A DNA stretch of 21,510 nucleotides from CAVQGZ01 sp964356295 (GCA_964356295.1 CAYHHE010000051.1:1-21510), one strand, 5' to 3'; positions 7,667-15,833 are shown, counted from the first letter of the stretch. Program-made: numbers and translations. The notes: generated by a model not told the origin, from the sequence alone.

Positions 7667-7676
7667 ACGCTAGGCT
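7667..7676. promoter_or_regulatory. Overlapping divergent -10 boxes for the YciI-like and cupin genes
   Basis: On the plus strand TAGGCT (7671-7676) fits a TAnnnT -10 box and would give a leader of about 30 bases before the cupin GTG at 7713. On the minus strand TAGCGT (7667-7672) would give a short leader before the YciI-like ATG at 7646. The two boxes share two bases, so RNA polymerase could not occupy both promoters at once. Motif-based inference only. Confidence 0.3.
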
Positions 7677-7712
7677 TATCAGAGTTGTCCGCCCCCGGCC
7701 GTGGAGGTCTGC

Positions 7713-8126
7713 GTGTCTGCCGCCCCATCTCGACGAGACGACCTAGGTCGACTGATCTTGATGTCCGCAGCTGAGATCGACGAGTTGCCCTGGAGGCAGC
7801 TGGGGGAGAGCCCCGGCGTGACCTACAAGGTGCTGTGGCGCTCCGGCGACGTCTACCTCGGCACGTTGCGCCTCGAGCCTGGTGCGGTCGAGCCGGAGCG
7901 CGTCCACCATGGGGCGCACATCCACTTCCTCGTGACGCAGGGGTCGGCACGGATCGTCGACCGGATGCTGGAGGCCGGGTCCTACGCCTACATCCCTCCG
8001 GGGGTTCCGCACGAGGTGGCCGCCTCCGACGAGGGCTGCACGCTGTTCTACACCTACCGTCCTTTCGAGATCCCTCCTGGTCCGCCCGGCTCACCGCTGG
8101 ACGAGGACTGGGGCGCGGCCGGCTGA
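7713..8126 (+). CDS. Small single-domain cupin protein
   Basis: A 137-residue protein with a cupin_2 beta-barrel. The metal-site motif 1 appears as HHGAHIHFLVTQG (residues 65-77) and motif 2 as GSYAYIPPGVPH (89-100), giving three plausible His ligands (69, 71, 100). The usual Glu of motif 1 is not at its place (Thr/Gln there), so metal binding may be altered. The start is GTG at 7713, five bases after GGAGG (7703-7707); a later ATG (7761) lacks a Shine-Dalgarno. Substrate unknown; it may be an isomerase, dioxygenase-like enzyme or sensor. Its stop lies three bases from the stop of the convergent P-type ATPase gene, with no hairpin between them. Confidence 0.85.
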   Translation: MSAAPSRRDDLGRLILMSAAEIDELPWRQLGESPGVTYKVLWRSGDVYLGTLRLEPGAVEPERVHHGAHIHFLVTQGSARIVDRMLEAGSYAYIPPGVPHEVAASDEGCTLFYTYRPFEIPPGPPGSPLDEDWGAAG

Positions 8127-8129
8127 GGG

Positions 8130-10871
8130 TCAGGAGGGCGCCGCGTCGAAGGGCGGGGTGGCACCCGTCCGAACGGCGCGGCGACGTCGAGTCTCCTTCT
8201 CCAGCACGGCGGCGAGGGGCGCCACGAGCGCCAGGACGAGCGTGCCCAACCACTGCAGCGCGGTGAGACCGGTGGTGTCCAGCCACCGTTGCAGCAGCGG
8301 GACCTCCACCGACAGCACGACGAGCAGCACCCCGCACCCGATCCAGCCGAGGTAGGGGAAGGTCGGGCGCCCGCCGGAGCGGCCGGGGTCGCGGCGTGCC
8401 ACCCACCCCAACCCCAGCGCCGCCAGCGCCGAGACGGCGAATGCCATGGTCATCGATACCGATGGGCCGTCGACCTGGGGTTGGTCAGGTCCGGAGACGA
8501 GCGGGAGTGTGGCAGCCAGCGCCAGCAGCAGCCCCATGACCGCCCAGCGCAGAACCGTCCCACGGTTGACCATCCGCGCGCCGCGGCCACGCGGCGGCAG
8601 CGTCATGATCCCCGGGTCTGTGCCGTCGCAGCTGATGGCGATGACGGGGAACACAGCGACGACGACGTTGACGAACAGCAGCATGGCGGGTGTCAGGGCG
8701 ACGCCGCTGTTGATGTTGAAGACCGTGGCGATGATCATCAGCATCAGCACGCCGAACGAGCCTTGCAGCTGGTGGCGGAGGCAGGCGCTGATCTTGCCGT
8801 GGATGCCGCGACCCAGCTCGACGGCATGGACCAGCGTGGCGAAGGAGTCGTCGGTGAGGATCACCGTGGCCGCCTGCCTGGACACCTGGCTGCCCGAGCC
8901 CATGGCCACACCGATGTCGGCCCTCTTCAGCGCCGCCGCGTCGTTGACCGCGTCCCCGGTCATGGCCACGACCAAGCCATCGCGTTGCATGAGGTCGACC
9001 AGGCGGAGCTTGTCCTGCGGCGCGAGCCGGCTGAACACGTGCAGGTACGGGATCCGTTGCAGCAAGACCTCGTCGCTGGTCCGCTCGAGCTCTGCGCCGG
9101 TGATCGTCCCTTCGGCGAGCCCGAGGCCGTCGGCGATGGCGCGGGCGGTCATCGCGTGGTCGGCGGTGATCATCCGGACGTCGATCCCTGCCTGCAACGC
9201 GGTGGCCACTGCCGCCTTCGCCGAGGGTCGCAGCGGGTCGATGATGCCGACCAGACAGACGAACGTCAGGTCGCCGACGTACGACGAGGGGTCCGCCCGT
9301 ACCGCGTCCTGCACGGCCTCCGGCAGCCACCGCAGCGCGAACGACAGCACCCGCAGCCCTCGTTCGGACAGCGCCCGGTCGGCTGCCTGGACCTCACCCC
9401 GCACCTGCTCGACCGGGACGACCCGGCCGTGCCACAGGGCGTAGGCGCATCGGTCGAGCACGACGTCCGGAGCCCCCTTGACCGCCTCCGCCAACCGGTC
9501 GGTCTCTCGCCGCGGCGCGAGGTGGAAGGTCGCCCTGAGCTCATCGGCGGAGTCGAAGGGCACTTCGGCAACCCGGGGGTACTGACGGCGGGTCTCCTGC
9601 GCATCGACCCCGATCTTGGCTGCCAGCACCACGAGCGCCGCCTCGATCGGGTTCCCGACCACCGCACCGTCGTCGGAGACGGTGGCATCGCTGCACAGGG
9701 TGAGCCCCAGAGCCAGCGGAGTGAAGTCAGGCGCTGCCTCGCCGGCGATGCGCAGCACGGCACCGGACTTGCCGTAGCCCGTTCCTTCGATCGTGAACCA
9801 CTGCCCGGCAGTGAACACCGACGTCGCCGTCATCTCGTTGAGCGTCAGGATGCCGGTCATGTCGCTGTTGATGGCGCTCGTCGACCCGAGGGTCTCGACG
9901 TCGGGGAGGTTCATGACCACGGCCTTGGCATCGGCGAGCCGCCGGGCCCCCGAGGAGAGCATCACCTGCACGAAGGTGGGCAGACCGGGCGGGATGGCAG
10001 CGATCGCCGTGCACACCGCGATCAGCACGAGCGTGTCGAGCCCCAGGCCGCGCACCCAGCCCACCACCACGATCACCGGGACGGCCAGCCAGGAGAGCAT
10101 CCCCAGCCACGTCGTGACGCTGTCGAGTTCCTGCTTCAGTGGCGACTTGGCTCGCTCGACCGCGGTGAGCAAACCGGCGATCCTGCCCATCTCTGTGGTC
10201 GTGCCGGTCGCGGTCACCAGCAGGGCGGCAGCGCCGCGAGTCACCGACGTGTTCTGGAACAGCATGTTGCTCCGGTCGCCCAGGGGAACCTCCTCGTTGG
10301 GCAGAGTCGAGGCGTCCTTGGCGACTGGGAAGCTCTGCCCGGTGAGGACCGACTCGATCACCTCGAGCCTGGCCGAGGAGGCGATCCGGCCGTCGGCAGG
10401 GACAAGGTCACCAGCCGCCAGCATCACCAGGTCACCCGGCACGACGTCCATCGCGTCGAGCTGCGCGACGGATCCGTCGCGCAGCACCTTCGCCGTCGGG
10501 ACCTGGAGCCGGGCCAGCGCCTGGACGCCGGCCTTCGCCTTACGCTCCTCGTTGGTGCCCACCACCACGTTGAGCAGCCAGAGCACAGCGACCAGCAGGC
10601 CGGTGATGCTCTCCCCGACCAGCATGCTCACGAAGGCGACCACGAGCAGCATCAGGTTCATCGGGTCACCGAGCTCGGCCACGGCGATGGCCCGGATGTT
10701 CGGCGAGGGTTGTCGCGGGATGGAGTTGGAGCCGCATTCCTTGAGCCGCCTGGCCGCCTCCGCGCCACTCAACCCGATAGCCGGGTCGGACCTCAGCAGC
10801 CTGGCGGCGTCCTCGACGTTGACGGCGTACCAGGCGCGGTTCCTCGATGGAGGCAGCATGGTCGTCGTCAT
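8130..10871 (-). CDS. P-type (E1-E2) ATPase of P2/cation-transporter architecture with degenerate catalytic motifs
   Basis: 913 residues, an integral membrane protein with the usual order: N-terminal cation-ATPase domain, A domain, P domain split by N domain, and a C-terminal six-helix region. The phosphorylation Asp is kept (Asp337), but its motif reads DMTGILT rather than DKTGTLT. Other changes are TGQS for TGES (177-180), PPGLP for PEGLP in helix 4 (294-298), MITADH for MITGDH (567-572), GDAVNDAAAL for GDGVNDAPAL (639-648), and in helix 6 FVNVVVAVFPV, where the Asp four residues after Asn735 is Ala. KGAPD in the N domain is intact. The frame has no stop or shift, so this is not simple decay. 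The start is ATG at 10871 with GGAG six bases upstream; the frame is open further upstream only as antisense of the ABC permease. It lies 47 bases after the ABC exporter genes. The ion or substrate is unknown; a regulatory or pseudoenzyme role is possible. Confidence 0.9.
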   Translation of the reverse strand: MTTTMLPPSRNRAWYAVNVEDAARLLRSDPAIGLSGAEAARRLKECGSNSIPRQPSPNIRAIAVAELGDPMNLMLLVVAFVSMLVGESITGLLVAVLWLLNVVVGTNEERKAKAGVQALARLQVPTAKVLRDGSVAQLDAMDVVPGDLVMLAAGDLVPADGRIASSARLEVIESVLTGQSFPVAKDASTLPNEEVPLGDRSNMLFQNTSVTRGAAALLVTATGTTTEMGRIAGLLTAVERAKSPLKQELDSVTTWLGMLSWLAVPVIVVVGWVRGLGLDTLVLIAVCTAIAAIPPGLPTFVQVMLSSGARRLADAKAVVMNLPDVETLGSTSAINSDMTGILTLNEMTATSVFTAGQWFTIEGTGYGKSGAVLRIAGEAAPDFTPLALGLTLCSDATVSDDGAVVGNPIEAALVVLAAKIGVDAQETRRQYPRVAEVPFDSADELRATFHLAPRRETDRLAEAVKGAPDVVLDRCAYALWHGRVVPVEQVRGEVQAADRALSERGLRVLSFALRWLPEAVQDAVRADPSSYVGDLTFVCLVGIIDPLRPSAKAAVATALQAGIDVRMITADHAMTARAIADGLGLAEGTITGAELERTSDEVLLQRIPYLHVFSRLAPQDKLRLVDLMQRDGLVVAMTGDAVNDAAALKRADIGVAMGSGSQVSRQAATVILTDDSFATLVHAVELGRGIHGKISACLRHQLQGSFGVLMLMIIATVFNINSGVALTPAMLLFVNVVVAVFPVIAISCDGTDPGIMTLPPRGRGARMVNRGTVLRWAVMGLLLALAATLPLVSGPDQPQVDGPSVSMTMAFAVSALAALGLGWVARRDPGRSGGRPTFPYLGWIGCGVLLVVLSVEVPLLQRWLDTTGLTALQWLGTLVLALVAPLAAVLEKETRRRRAVRTGATPPFDAAPS

Positions 10872-10903
10872 GGCGTGCTCCGCAGTCACGGTGTGTCGCG
10901 GGC

Positions 10904-10909
10904 AGCGTA
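10904..10909 (-). promoter_or_regulatory. Possible -10 box (TACGCT) for the P-type ATPase gene
   Basis: On the minus strand TACGCT fits TAnnnT and sits in the 47-base gap after the permease stop, giving a leader of about 25 bases with GGAG before ATG 10871. The gene may therefore have its own promoter besides read-through from the exporter operon. Confidence 0.3.
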
Positions 10910-10918
10910 CGCGGCCGA

Positions 10919-12001
10919 TCAGGCGGTAGCCGCGACGCGTTGCTCGAGGCGGCGGGCCATGGCGACCACCGCGGGGATCAGCACCAGGCAGATCCCGACC
11001 GACACCGCGAGCTCGAGGAGGTGGTCGGTGAACGTGGTGCCCATCACCGACATCTCGTAGATCGGCTGCAGGAAGTAGTAGGTCGGGAACAGCGCGGCGA
11101 TCCACTGCGGGAGGTTCGGAAACAGCGTGAACAGGACTGGCGCCACGACCAGGATCCCCCCGCCCTTGACAGCGGTGAACAGCGTGTTCCCGTCCTTGGC
11201 CCAGCAGCCCAGCACCAGCCCGACCTCGGCCATCATCACCGCTCCTACCAGCAGGAACAGCAGCAGCCCCAGGGCCTCGCCGGCGAACGCCTGGTTGATC
11301 GCGAGTGCCACCGCACCCATCAGGATCCCCAGCAGCACACCCAGGGCCGCCTTGGCGGTGAGCACCTCCGACATGCGCACGGGGGTGATGAGCATGGCAT
11401 CCAGCGTGCGGTGCTCGCGTTCCTCCACCAGCGAGGACGCCGGGAGGAACAGCGAGGCGATGACGACCGAGTACATCACCACCAGCGGCAGCAGCCGGTC
11501 CTCGACCGGCACCCACGACTCGTCGCCGACCGTGGTGACGACGACCTCCACTGGGGGCCGCTGACCCGCAACGCCCCGGATCTCCTCGAGCGCCGTCACT
11601 CCCAGGATCAGCCGGGTGGACGCCAGGCTCTCCCCGGACACGGCGAGCTCCAGCGCCACCGGAGCGCCCGAGGCCAGCTGCTCGTCGATGCCCTCCGGCA
11701 GCACCAGACCCGCGTCGTAGTCGTGGGCCTCCACCGCCGCCAGCATCGCTGCCTCGTCATCGAGCACGACCACCTCGAGGCCCTCGGCCGACAGCAGGGC
11801 CTGGGTCACCTGAGAGGAGCCCTCGTCCACCACGGCCAGCCGTGGCGGCGGGGCGAACAGGTCGCCGAAGACCGCGGTGATCAGCAGCGTGAGCACGACC
11901 GGCAGCAGAATCGCCCACAGGAAGATCGGCGATCGTGGTCCCAGCCTGAGGTCCTTGGCCAGCACGTGGCCGGTGCGGCTGACGCTCCGTGGGGCTGTCA
12001 C
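10919..12001 (-). CDS. ABC-2 type exporter permease, second of a pair
   Basis: 360 residues. One N-terminal membrane helix (about 27-46, FLWAILLPVVLTLLITAVFG) is followed by an extracytoplasmic domain of about 140 residues, then a cluster of five or so helices. This is the NatB/YhaP-like ABC-2 (ABC2_membrane_3) layout. The cytoplasmic coupling segment SSLVEEREHRTLDAMLITP matches the family's E-R-x-x-T-L-x-x-L-x-x-P pattern. I chose GTG at 12001, which overlaps the TGA of the upstream permease as GTGA; an ATG at 12034 is possible but would overlap further. It presumably forms a heterodimer with the next permease, driven by the ATPase at 13074-13934. Cargo is not evident (Na+, drugs and lipids are all exported by relatives). 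Confidence 0.88.
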   Translation of the reverse strand: MTAPRSVSRTGHVLAKDLRLGPRSPIFLWAILLPVVLTLLITAVFGDLFAPPPRLAVVDEGSSQVTQALLSAEGLEVVVLDDEAAMLAAVEAHDYDAGLVLPEGIDEQLASGAPVALELAVSGESLASTRLILGVTALEEIRGVAGQRPPVEVVVTTVGDESWVPVEDRLLPLVVMYSVVIASLFLPASSLVEEREHRTLDAMLITPVRMSEVLTAKAALGVLLGILMGAVALAINQAFAGEALGLLLFLLVGAVMMAEVGLVLGCWAKDGNTLFTAVKGGGILVVAPVLFTLFPNLPQWIAALFPTYYFLQPIYEMSVMGTTFTDHLLELAVSVGICLVLIPAVVAMARRLEQRVAATA

Positions 12002-13077
12002 AGCCGTCCCACCCTTCGACCCAGGATCAGCCACCCGCCGGCGAAGGCGACCGCCGTCCAGCCGGTGAGCATGAGCAGCTCGGGCGCCACCTGCGCCCAG
12101 CCGGCGCCCTCCGCGGACACCTCGACGACAGTCTGGACGAACCCGTAGGACGGCAGCGCCTGGACCCAGCCGGCGGCGGTCCCCGGGAACAGCGCCGCGA
12201 AGGCAGGCACGAGCAGCGGAACCATCGCCAGCACCGAGAGGAAGAGCACGCTCATGAAGTCCTTCGCGAACGTGCCGATGAGCATGCCGACGCCGGTGAC
12301 CAGCGCCGCAGCGAGCAGCAGGGTCAGCAGCATGATCGGGGCACCGGTGGCGAACCCACCGATGAGCAGCATGATCACCGCTGCCTCGGTGAACGCGATG
12401 CCGGTGCCCAGCAGGCCTTTGGCAGCCAGGAAGTCCGCCCGCGTGGCCGGGGTGATCAGCACCGCCGTCACGGTGCGCTGCTGGATCTCGCTGGCCACCA
12501 GGGTGGCCAGCGCGAACGTCTCGACGATCAGCACGAAGAACGCGAGCAGCGGACGCAGCTGCTCCCGCAGCGACACCTGGTCGCCCACCCGGTCCTGGCC
12601 CAGCACGACCGGCTCGCCGAGGAGCTGGTCGGGGCCCGGCTCTCCCACGAGTACCAAGGCCAGCTCGGACACCACGGCGGACAGCGCCGACTCCACCTCC
12701 GGCGGGACGTCAGCGGTGACCAGCAGGATGACCTGGGAGTCCTGGCCGGCGGACGTGGCCGCCACGAAGTCCGGCGGGAACACCAGACCGGCAACCAGGT
12801 TCTCCTCGCCGCTCAGCAGCGCGTCCTCGAGGGAGTCCCGGGTGGGGTACTCGACCAGCCCCAGGCCCTCGGAGTCGGCCCCGAGGGCCTCCACCAGTGG
12901 ATCCAGCCCCCGCTGGACGACGCCGACCTGCAGCGTCTCGTCCACGGTTGCCGGCAGCAGCCAGAAGAACACCGGGTACAGCACGACGGCCAGCGCGGTC
13001 ATGGCGAGGAAGAACCGGTCCGTGCGGAACTCCCGCGCATCCTTGCCCAGGATCGCACCGACGACGGCGGCGTTCAC
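11998..13077 (-). CDS. ABC-2 type exporter permease, first of a pair
   Basis: 359 residues with the same architecture as its neighbour: an N-terminal helix (about 23-43, ending in VLYPVFFWLLP), an extracytoplasmic domain to about residue 180, then five to six helices. The coupling segment SEIQQRTVTAVLITP corresponds to the equivalent region of the other permease, suggesting the pair arose by duplication. GTG at 13077 overlaps the TGA of the ATPase gene as GTGA, and its own TGA overlaps the next GTG the same way, so the three genes are translationally coupled. It is likely half of a heterodimeric NatAB-like exporter. Confidence 0.88.
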   Translation of the reverse strand: MNAAVVGAILGKDAREFRTDRFFLAMTALAVVLYPVFFWLLPATVDETLQVGVVQRGLDPLVEALGADSEGLGLVEYPTRDSLEDALLSGEENLVAGLVFPPDFVAATSAGQDSQVILLVTADVPPEVESALSAVVSELALVLVGEPGPDQLLGEPVVLGQDRVGDQVSLREQLRPLLAFFVLIVETFALATLVASEIQQRTVTAVLITPATRADFLAAKGLLGTGIAFTEAAVIMLLIGGFATGAPIMLLTLLLAAALVTGVGMLIGTFAKDFMSVLFLSVLAMVPLLVPAFAALFPGTAAGWVQALPSYGFVQTVVEVSAEGAGWAQVAPELLMLTGWTAVAFAGGWLILGRRVGRL

Positions 13078-13934
13078 GTGTCCAGACCCCGTCCGGCGAA
13101 GTGGACGAAGATGTCCTCGAGGGTGGCCTCCGCGCTGTGCACGGTCAGCACATCGCCCGCGGCGAGTGCGTGGCGGACCTCGTCCAAGGCTGCGTCGTCC
13201 AACGCCACGACCTGCTCGGTGACCCCGGCGTCCCCGTCGCGGGTACGGATCCGCAGGGAGCGGCTGCCATGGCGCAGCTTGAGCTGCTCCGGGGTGTCCA
13301 GCGCCAGGACCCGGCCCTCGTTCAGGAACGCGACCCGGTCAGAGAGCTCGTCGGCCTCCATCATGTCGTGCGTGGTCAGCAGCACTGCGGCCCCGCGGGC
13401 GGCCTCGGCGCGGATGAGATCGCGGATGCGCCTCGCGGAGACCGGGTCCAGGCCGTCGGTCGGCTCGTCCAGGAACAGCACGTCCGGGGAGTTGACCAGG
13501 GTCCGGGCCATCATCAGCCGCTGGCGCATCCCCTTGGAGAAGTCGGCAACCCGGTCGTTGGCCCGCTCGGCAAGCCCGACCCGGTCCAGCAATGGCTCGG
13601 GGTCGAAGCCCTTCATGCCGAAGAGGCGGGCGAAGAACCGCAGGTTCTGCGTCGCGCTCATGGTGAGGTAGAGGTTCTTCTCCTCGAAGCACACGCCGAT
13701 GCGCCGCTGGATCTCGGTGCGCTCGGCAGGCATCGGCATCCCGAGGATCTCGATGCTTCCGGCGTCCGGGATGAGTTGACCGGTCAGCATCTTGATCGTG
13801 GTCGACTTCCCAGCCCCGTTGGGGCCGAGGAACCCCAGGATCTCCCCGGCGGGCACCTCGACGTCGACGCCGTCCACAGCGACCTGGTCGCCGTAGGAGT
13901 AGTGCAGGTCCGAAGCCATGATCGCTGCGGTCAT
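13074..13934 (-). CDS. ABC-2 exporter ATP-binding protein (NatA/CcmA-like)
   Basis: 286-residue cytoplasmic ATPase. Motifs are Walker A GPNGAGKST (37-45), the Q-loop region in the VCFEEKNLY form (about 81-89), signature FSKGMRQ (132-138), Walker B VLFLDEP (152-158) with TDGLDP after it, and the H-loop TTHD (187-190). The FSKGM signature and the FEE-type Q-loop are usual in the NatA-like ABC-2 subfamily. The last 75 residues form the small accessory domain ending in LEDIFVHFAGR, as in drug and sodium exporters. The start is ATG at 13934, with AGGAGG (13939-13944) four bases upstream. It is first in the operon and divergent from the AI-2E family gene. Confidence 0.92.
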   Translation of the reverse strand: MTAAIMASDLHYSYGDQVAVDGVDVEVPAGEILGFLGPNGAGKSTTIKMLTGQLIPDAGSIEILGMPMPAERTEIQRRIGVCFEEKNLYLTMSATQNLRFFARLFGMKGFDPEPLLDRVGLAERANDRVADFSKGMRQRLMMARTLVNSPDVLFLDEPTDGLDPVSARRIRDLIRAEAARGAAVLLTTHDMMEADELSDRVAFLNEGRVLALDTPEQLKLRHGSRSLRIRTRDGDAGVTEQVVALDDAALDEVRHALAAGDVLTVHSAEATLEDIFVHFAGRGLDT

Positions 13935-14032
13935 GCGTCCTCCTGTCCGCTGCCCGGACCCATGCTCTGCGTGGCCGGGCGCGGTGCCTAGGGCCGAAGG
14001 ACGTATCGGTGTGACAGGCTGGGGAGGTGGCC

Positions 14033-15379
14033 GTGGACGAGGCCCGCCGATCGGCGCGGCGACGCTGGCGGACGATCTGGGCGCGCTCGAACCAGCGACA
14101 TCGAGCGACCGGCGGGGGGGAGAGCTGGCCGAGCGTCCCCACCGCGGACGGTGTCGGCACCCCGGCCCTTCACGGCGCTGATCCCGCGGTGGGAGCCGTC
14201 CACCCCACTCCCGACGAGCTCGTTCCCACCGGCGTCCGCTACGCGGCCGCGTGGTCGTGGCGGATCCTCATGATCGCCGCAGCGGTGGCCCTGCTCGGTT
14301 GGGTGGCCTGGCAGCTTCGCGTCGTGACGTTCCCGCTGGTTGTCGCGGTGCTGCTGGCTGCCCTGCTGGCCCCGACGGTCTGGCGGCTGGAGGGGATGGG
14401 GTGGCGGCGAGGAGCGGCCGCCGGAACCGTGCTGGCCAGCTTCCTGGTGCTGGTCGTCGGCGTCCTCACCGTCGTCGGGCAGCAGGTCGGGGGTCAGTTC
14501 GGCCAGGTGGCCGACGAGGCTACGCGGGCGATCGAGGAGATCCAGGCCTGGCTGGCGGACGGACCGCTGCACCTGAGCGAGCAGCAGATCACCGATCTGA
14601 TCGACCAGGTGAGCGCCGCTCTTTCGTCGAATCAGGACCGCATCGCCGCCGGGGCACTGTCCACGGCGAGCGCGGCGGCCGAGGTCTTCGCCGGCGTCGC
14701 GATCGCCATGTTCGCTCTGTTCTTCTTCCTCTTCGACGGCGCCAGGATCTGGCGCTGGTGCCTCGCGCTCGTACCGCGCTCGTTCCGCACCGACGCGGAC
14801 AATGCCGGCAGGCTCGCCTTCGGCACGCTCATCGCGTACGTGCGCAGCACGGTGCTCGTGGCCACGCTCGACGGCGTGTTCGTCACCGTCTGGCTGCTCG
14901 TGCTGTCTGTGCCGCTCGCGCTGCCGCTCGGTGTCCTGGTGTTCTTCGGTGCCTTCATCCCGCTCGTCGGTGCGTTCATCTCGGGCGCCCTGGCCGTTCT
15001 GGTCGCGTTCGTCACCCAGGGGCCGATCGTCGCATTGATGGTGCTGGCGGGGATCATCGCCGTCCAGCAGATCGAGGCGCACCTGTTCGCGCCGCTGGTG
15101 ATGGGTCGCATGGTGCGCGTCCACCCGCTGGCGATCGTGCTGGCGATCTCCGCGGGAGCGGTGGTGTTCGGCTTGATCGGAGCGATCGTGGCGGTGCCTA
15201 TCGTCGCGGTCATCCATACCGTGTCGAGCTACCTCGCCTCCCGATGGCCCGAGGACACCGCCAGCGACGACACCGGGGTGTCGTCGACACCTGCGACGGA
15301 TTCTGCGGATGCCGAGCTCACCCCGACAGCCACGCCGGGGTTGGTACCCGCGGCAGCCGAGGAGGCTGCGCCGGAGTAG
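14033..15379 (+). CDS. AI-2E family (PerM/UPF0118) transporter-like membrane protein
   Basis: 448 residues. A hydrophilic N-terminal segment of about 70 residues comes before the AI-2E transporter domain: membrane segments near 75-115 and 130-155, an amphipathic linker (about 160-220) and a cluster of helices from 225 to 400. The C-terminal GAVVFGLIGAIVAVPIVAV is a family hallmark (G-x-x-G-x-x-x-A-x-P). A Ser/Thr/Ala-rich acidic tail of about 40 residues follows. Members export AI-2 in a few species or act as Na+/H+ antiporters in others; the substrate here is unknown. I prefer GTG at 14033 over GTG at 14027 because GGGGAGG (14021-14027) then lies five bases upstream. It is divergent from the ABC exporter. 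Confidence 0.88.
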   Translation: MDEARRSARRRWRTIWARSNQRHRATGGGESWPSVPTADGVGTPALHGADPAVGAVHPTPDELVPTGVRYAAAWSWRILMIAAAVALLGWVAWQLRVVTFPLVVAVLLAALLAPTVWRLEGMGWRRGAAAGTVLASFLVLVVGVLTVVGQQVGGQFGQVADEATRAIEEIQAWLADGPLHLSEQQITDLIDQVSAALSSNQDRIAAGALSTASAAAEVFAGVAIAMFALFFFLFDGARIWRWCLALVPRSFRTDADNAGRLAFGTLIAYVRSTVLVATLDGVFVTVWLLVLSVPLALPLGVLVFFGAFIPLVGAFISGALAVLVAFVTQGPIVALMVLAGIIAVQQIEAHLFAPLVMGRMVRVHPLAIVLAISAGAVVFGLIGAIVAVPIVAVIHTVSSYLASRWPEDTASDDTGVSSTPATDSADAELTPTATPGLVPAAAEEAAPE

Positions 15380-15416
15380 CGTCGTCCCGCACGCGACAGC
15401 GGCGGAGGAGCGAGGG

Positions 15417-15833
15417 ATGGCTGACTGGTTCGGGGTCCGCTGTGTGTTCCACGATCTGGAGGGCACCTACGAGGAGCGGATCACCCTGTGGCAGGCCGAC
15501 TCGTTCGACGAGGCCGTCCTGCTGGCCGAGGCGGAGGCGACCGAGTACGCCTCCGACATCGGCGCGAGCTTCCTCGGCTTCGCCCAGGCCTACCTCATGC
15601 CGGACGAGCCGGGTCACGGCGCCGAGGCCTTCTCGTTGCTGCGCGACAGCGACCTCGATCCCGAGGAGTACTTGGACGCGTTCTTCGACACCGGCGCGGA
15701 GCGGGAAGCGTCGATCGACGAGGACGACGAGGACGACGAGGACGACGAGGACGACGACGAGGACGACGACGACGACGACGAGGACGACGACGAGGACGAC
15801 GACGACGATCCGGCCCTGCGTCCGAAGGACTGA
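15417..15833 (+). CDS. Small DUF4288-like protein with a 31-residue acidic tail
   Basis: 138 residues. The N-terminal 80 or so residues (MADWFGVRCVFHD, then YEERITLWQADSFDEAVLLAEAE) resemble the DUF4288 type of small alpha/beta protein; function unknown, and I give this family name with moderate confidence. From about residue 101 the protein is 31 consecutive Asp/Glu residues, then PALRPKD. ATG at 15417 follows GGAGGAGCGAGGG, a good Shine-Dalgarno; the open frame extends upstream but overlaps the end of the AI-2E gene. It starts 37 bases after that gene's stop, so the two may share a transcript. The tail could bind cations or mimic DNA/RNA, which is inference only. Confidence 0.8.
   Translation: MADWFGVRCVFHDLEGTYEERITLWQADSFDEAVLLAEAEATEYASDIGASFLGFAQAYLMPDEPGHGAEAFSLLRDSDLDPEEYLDAFFDTGAEREASIDEDDEDDEDDEDDDEDDDDDDEDDDEDDDDDPALRPKD
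15717..15809 (+). repeat. GAC/GAG triplet repeat encoding an all-acidic tail
   Basis: 93 bases made only of GAC and GAG codons plus a final GAT: 31 acidic residues, mostly Asp, with Glu spaced every three to seven positions. The frame-preserving triplet unit could expand or contract by slippage without breaking the gene. On the other strand the same tract reads as an artificial Val/Leu-rich frame. Confidence 0.9.

Noticed and set aside
8289..11060. A 923-codon open frame on the plus strand opposite the P-type ATPase
   Set aside because: Composition is rich in His, Gln, Arg and Asp with no hydrophobic core or motif, as expected for antisense of high-GC coding DNA; the minus strand has clear ATPase motifs.
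13935..14032. Short inverted repeat GCCCGG...CCGGGC between the ABC exporter and AI-2E family genes
   Set aside because: Six-base arms separated by more than 15 bases are expected by chance in DNA this GC-rich.
15717..15809. Possible CRISPR or minisatellite array
   Set aside because: The repeat unit is a three-base codon repeat inside a gene, without spacers.
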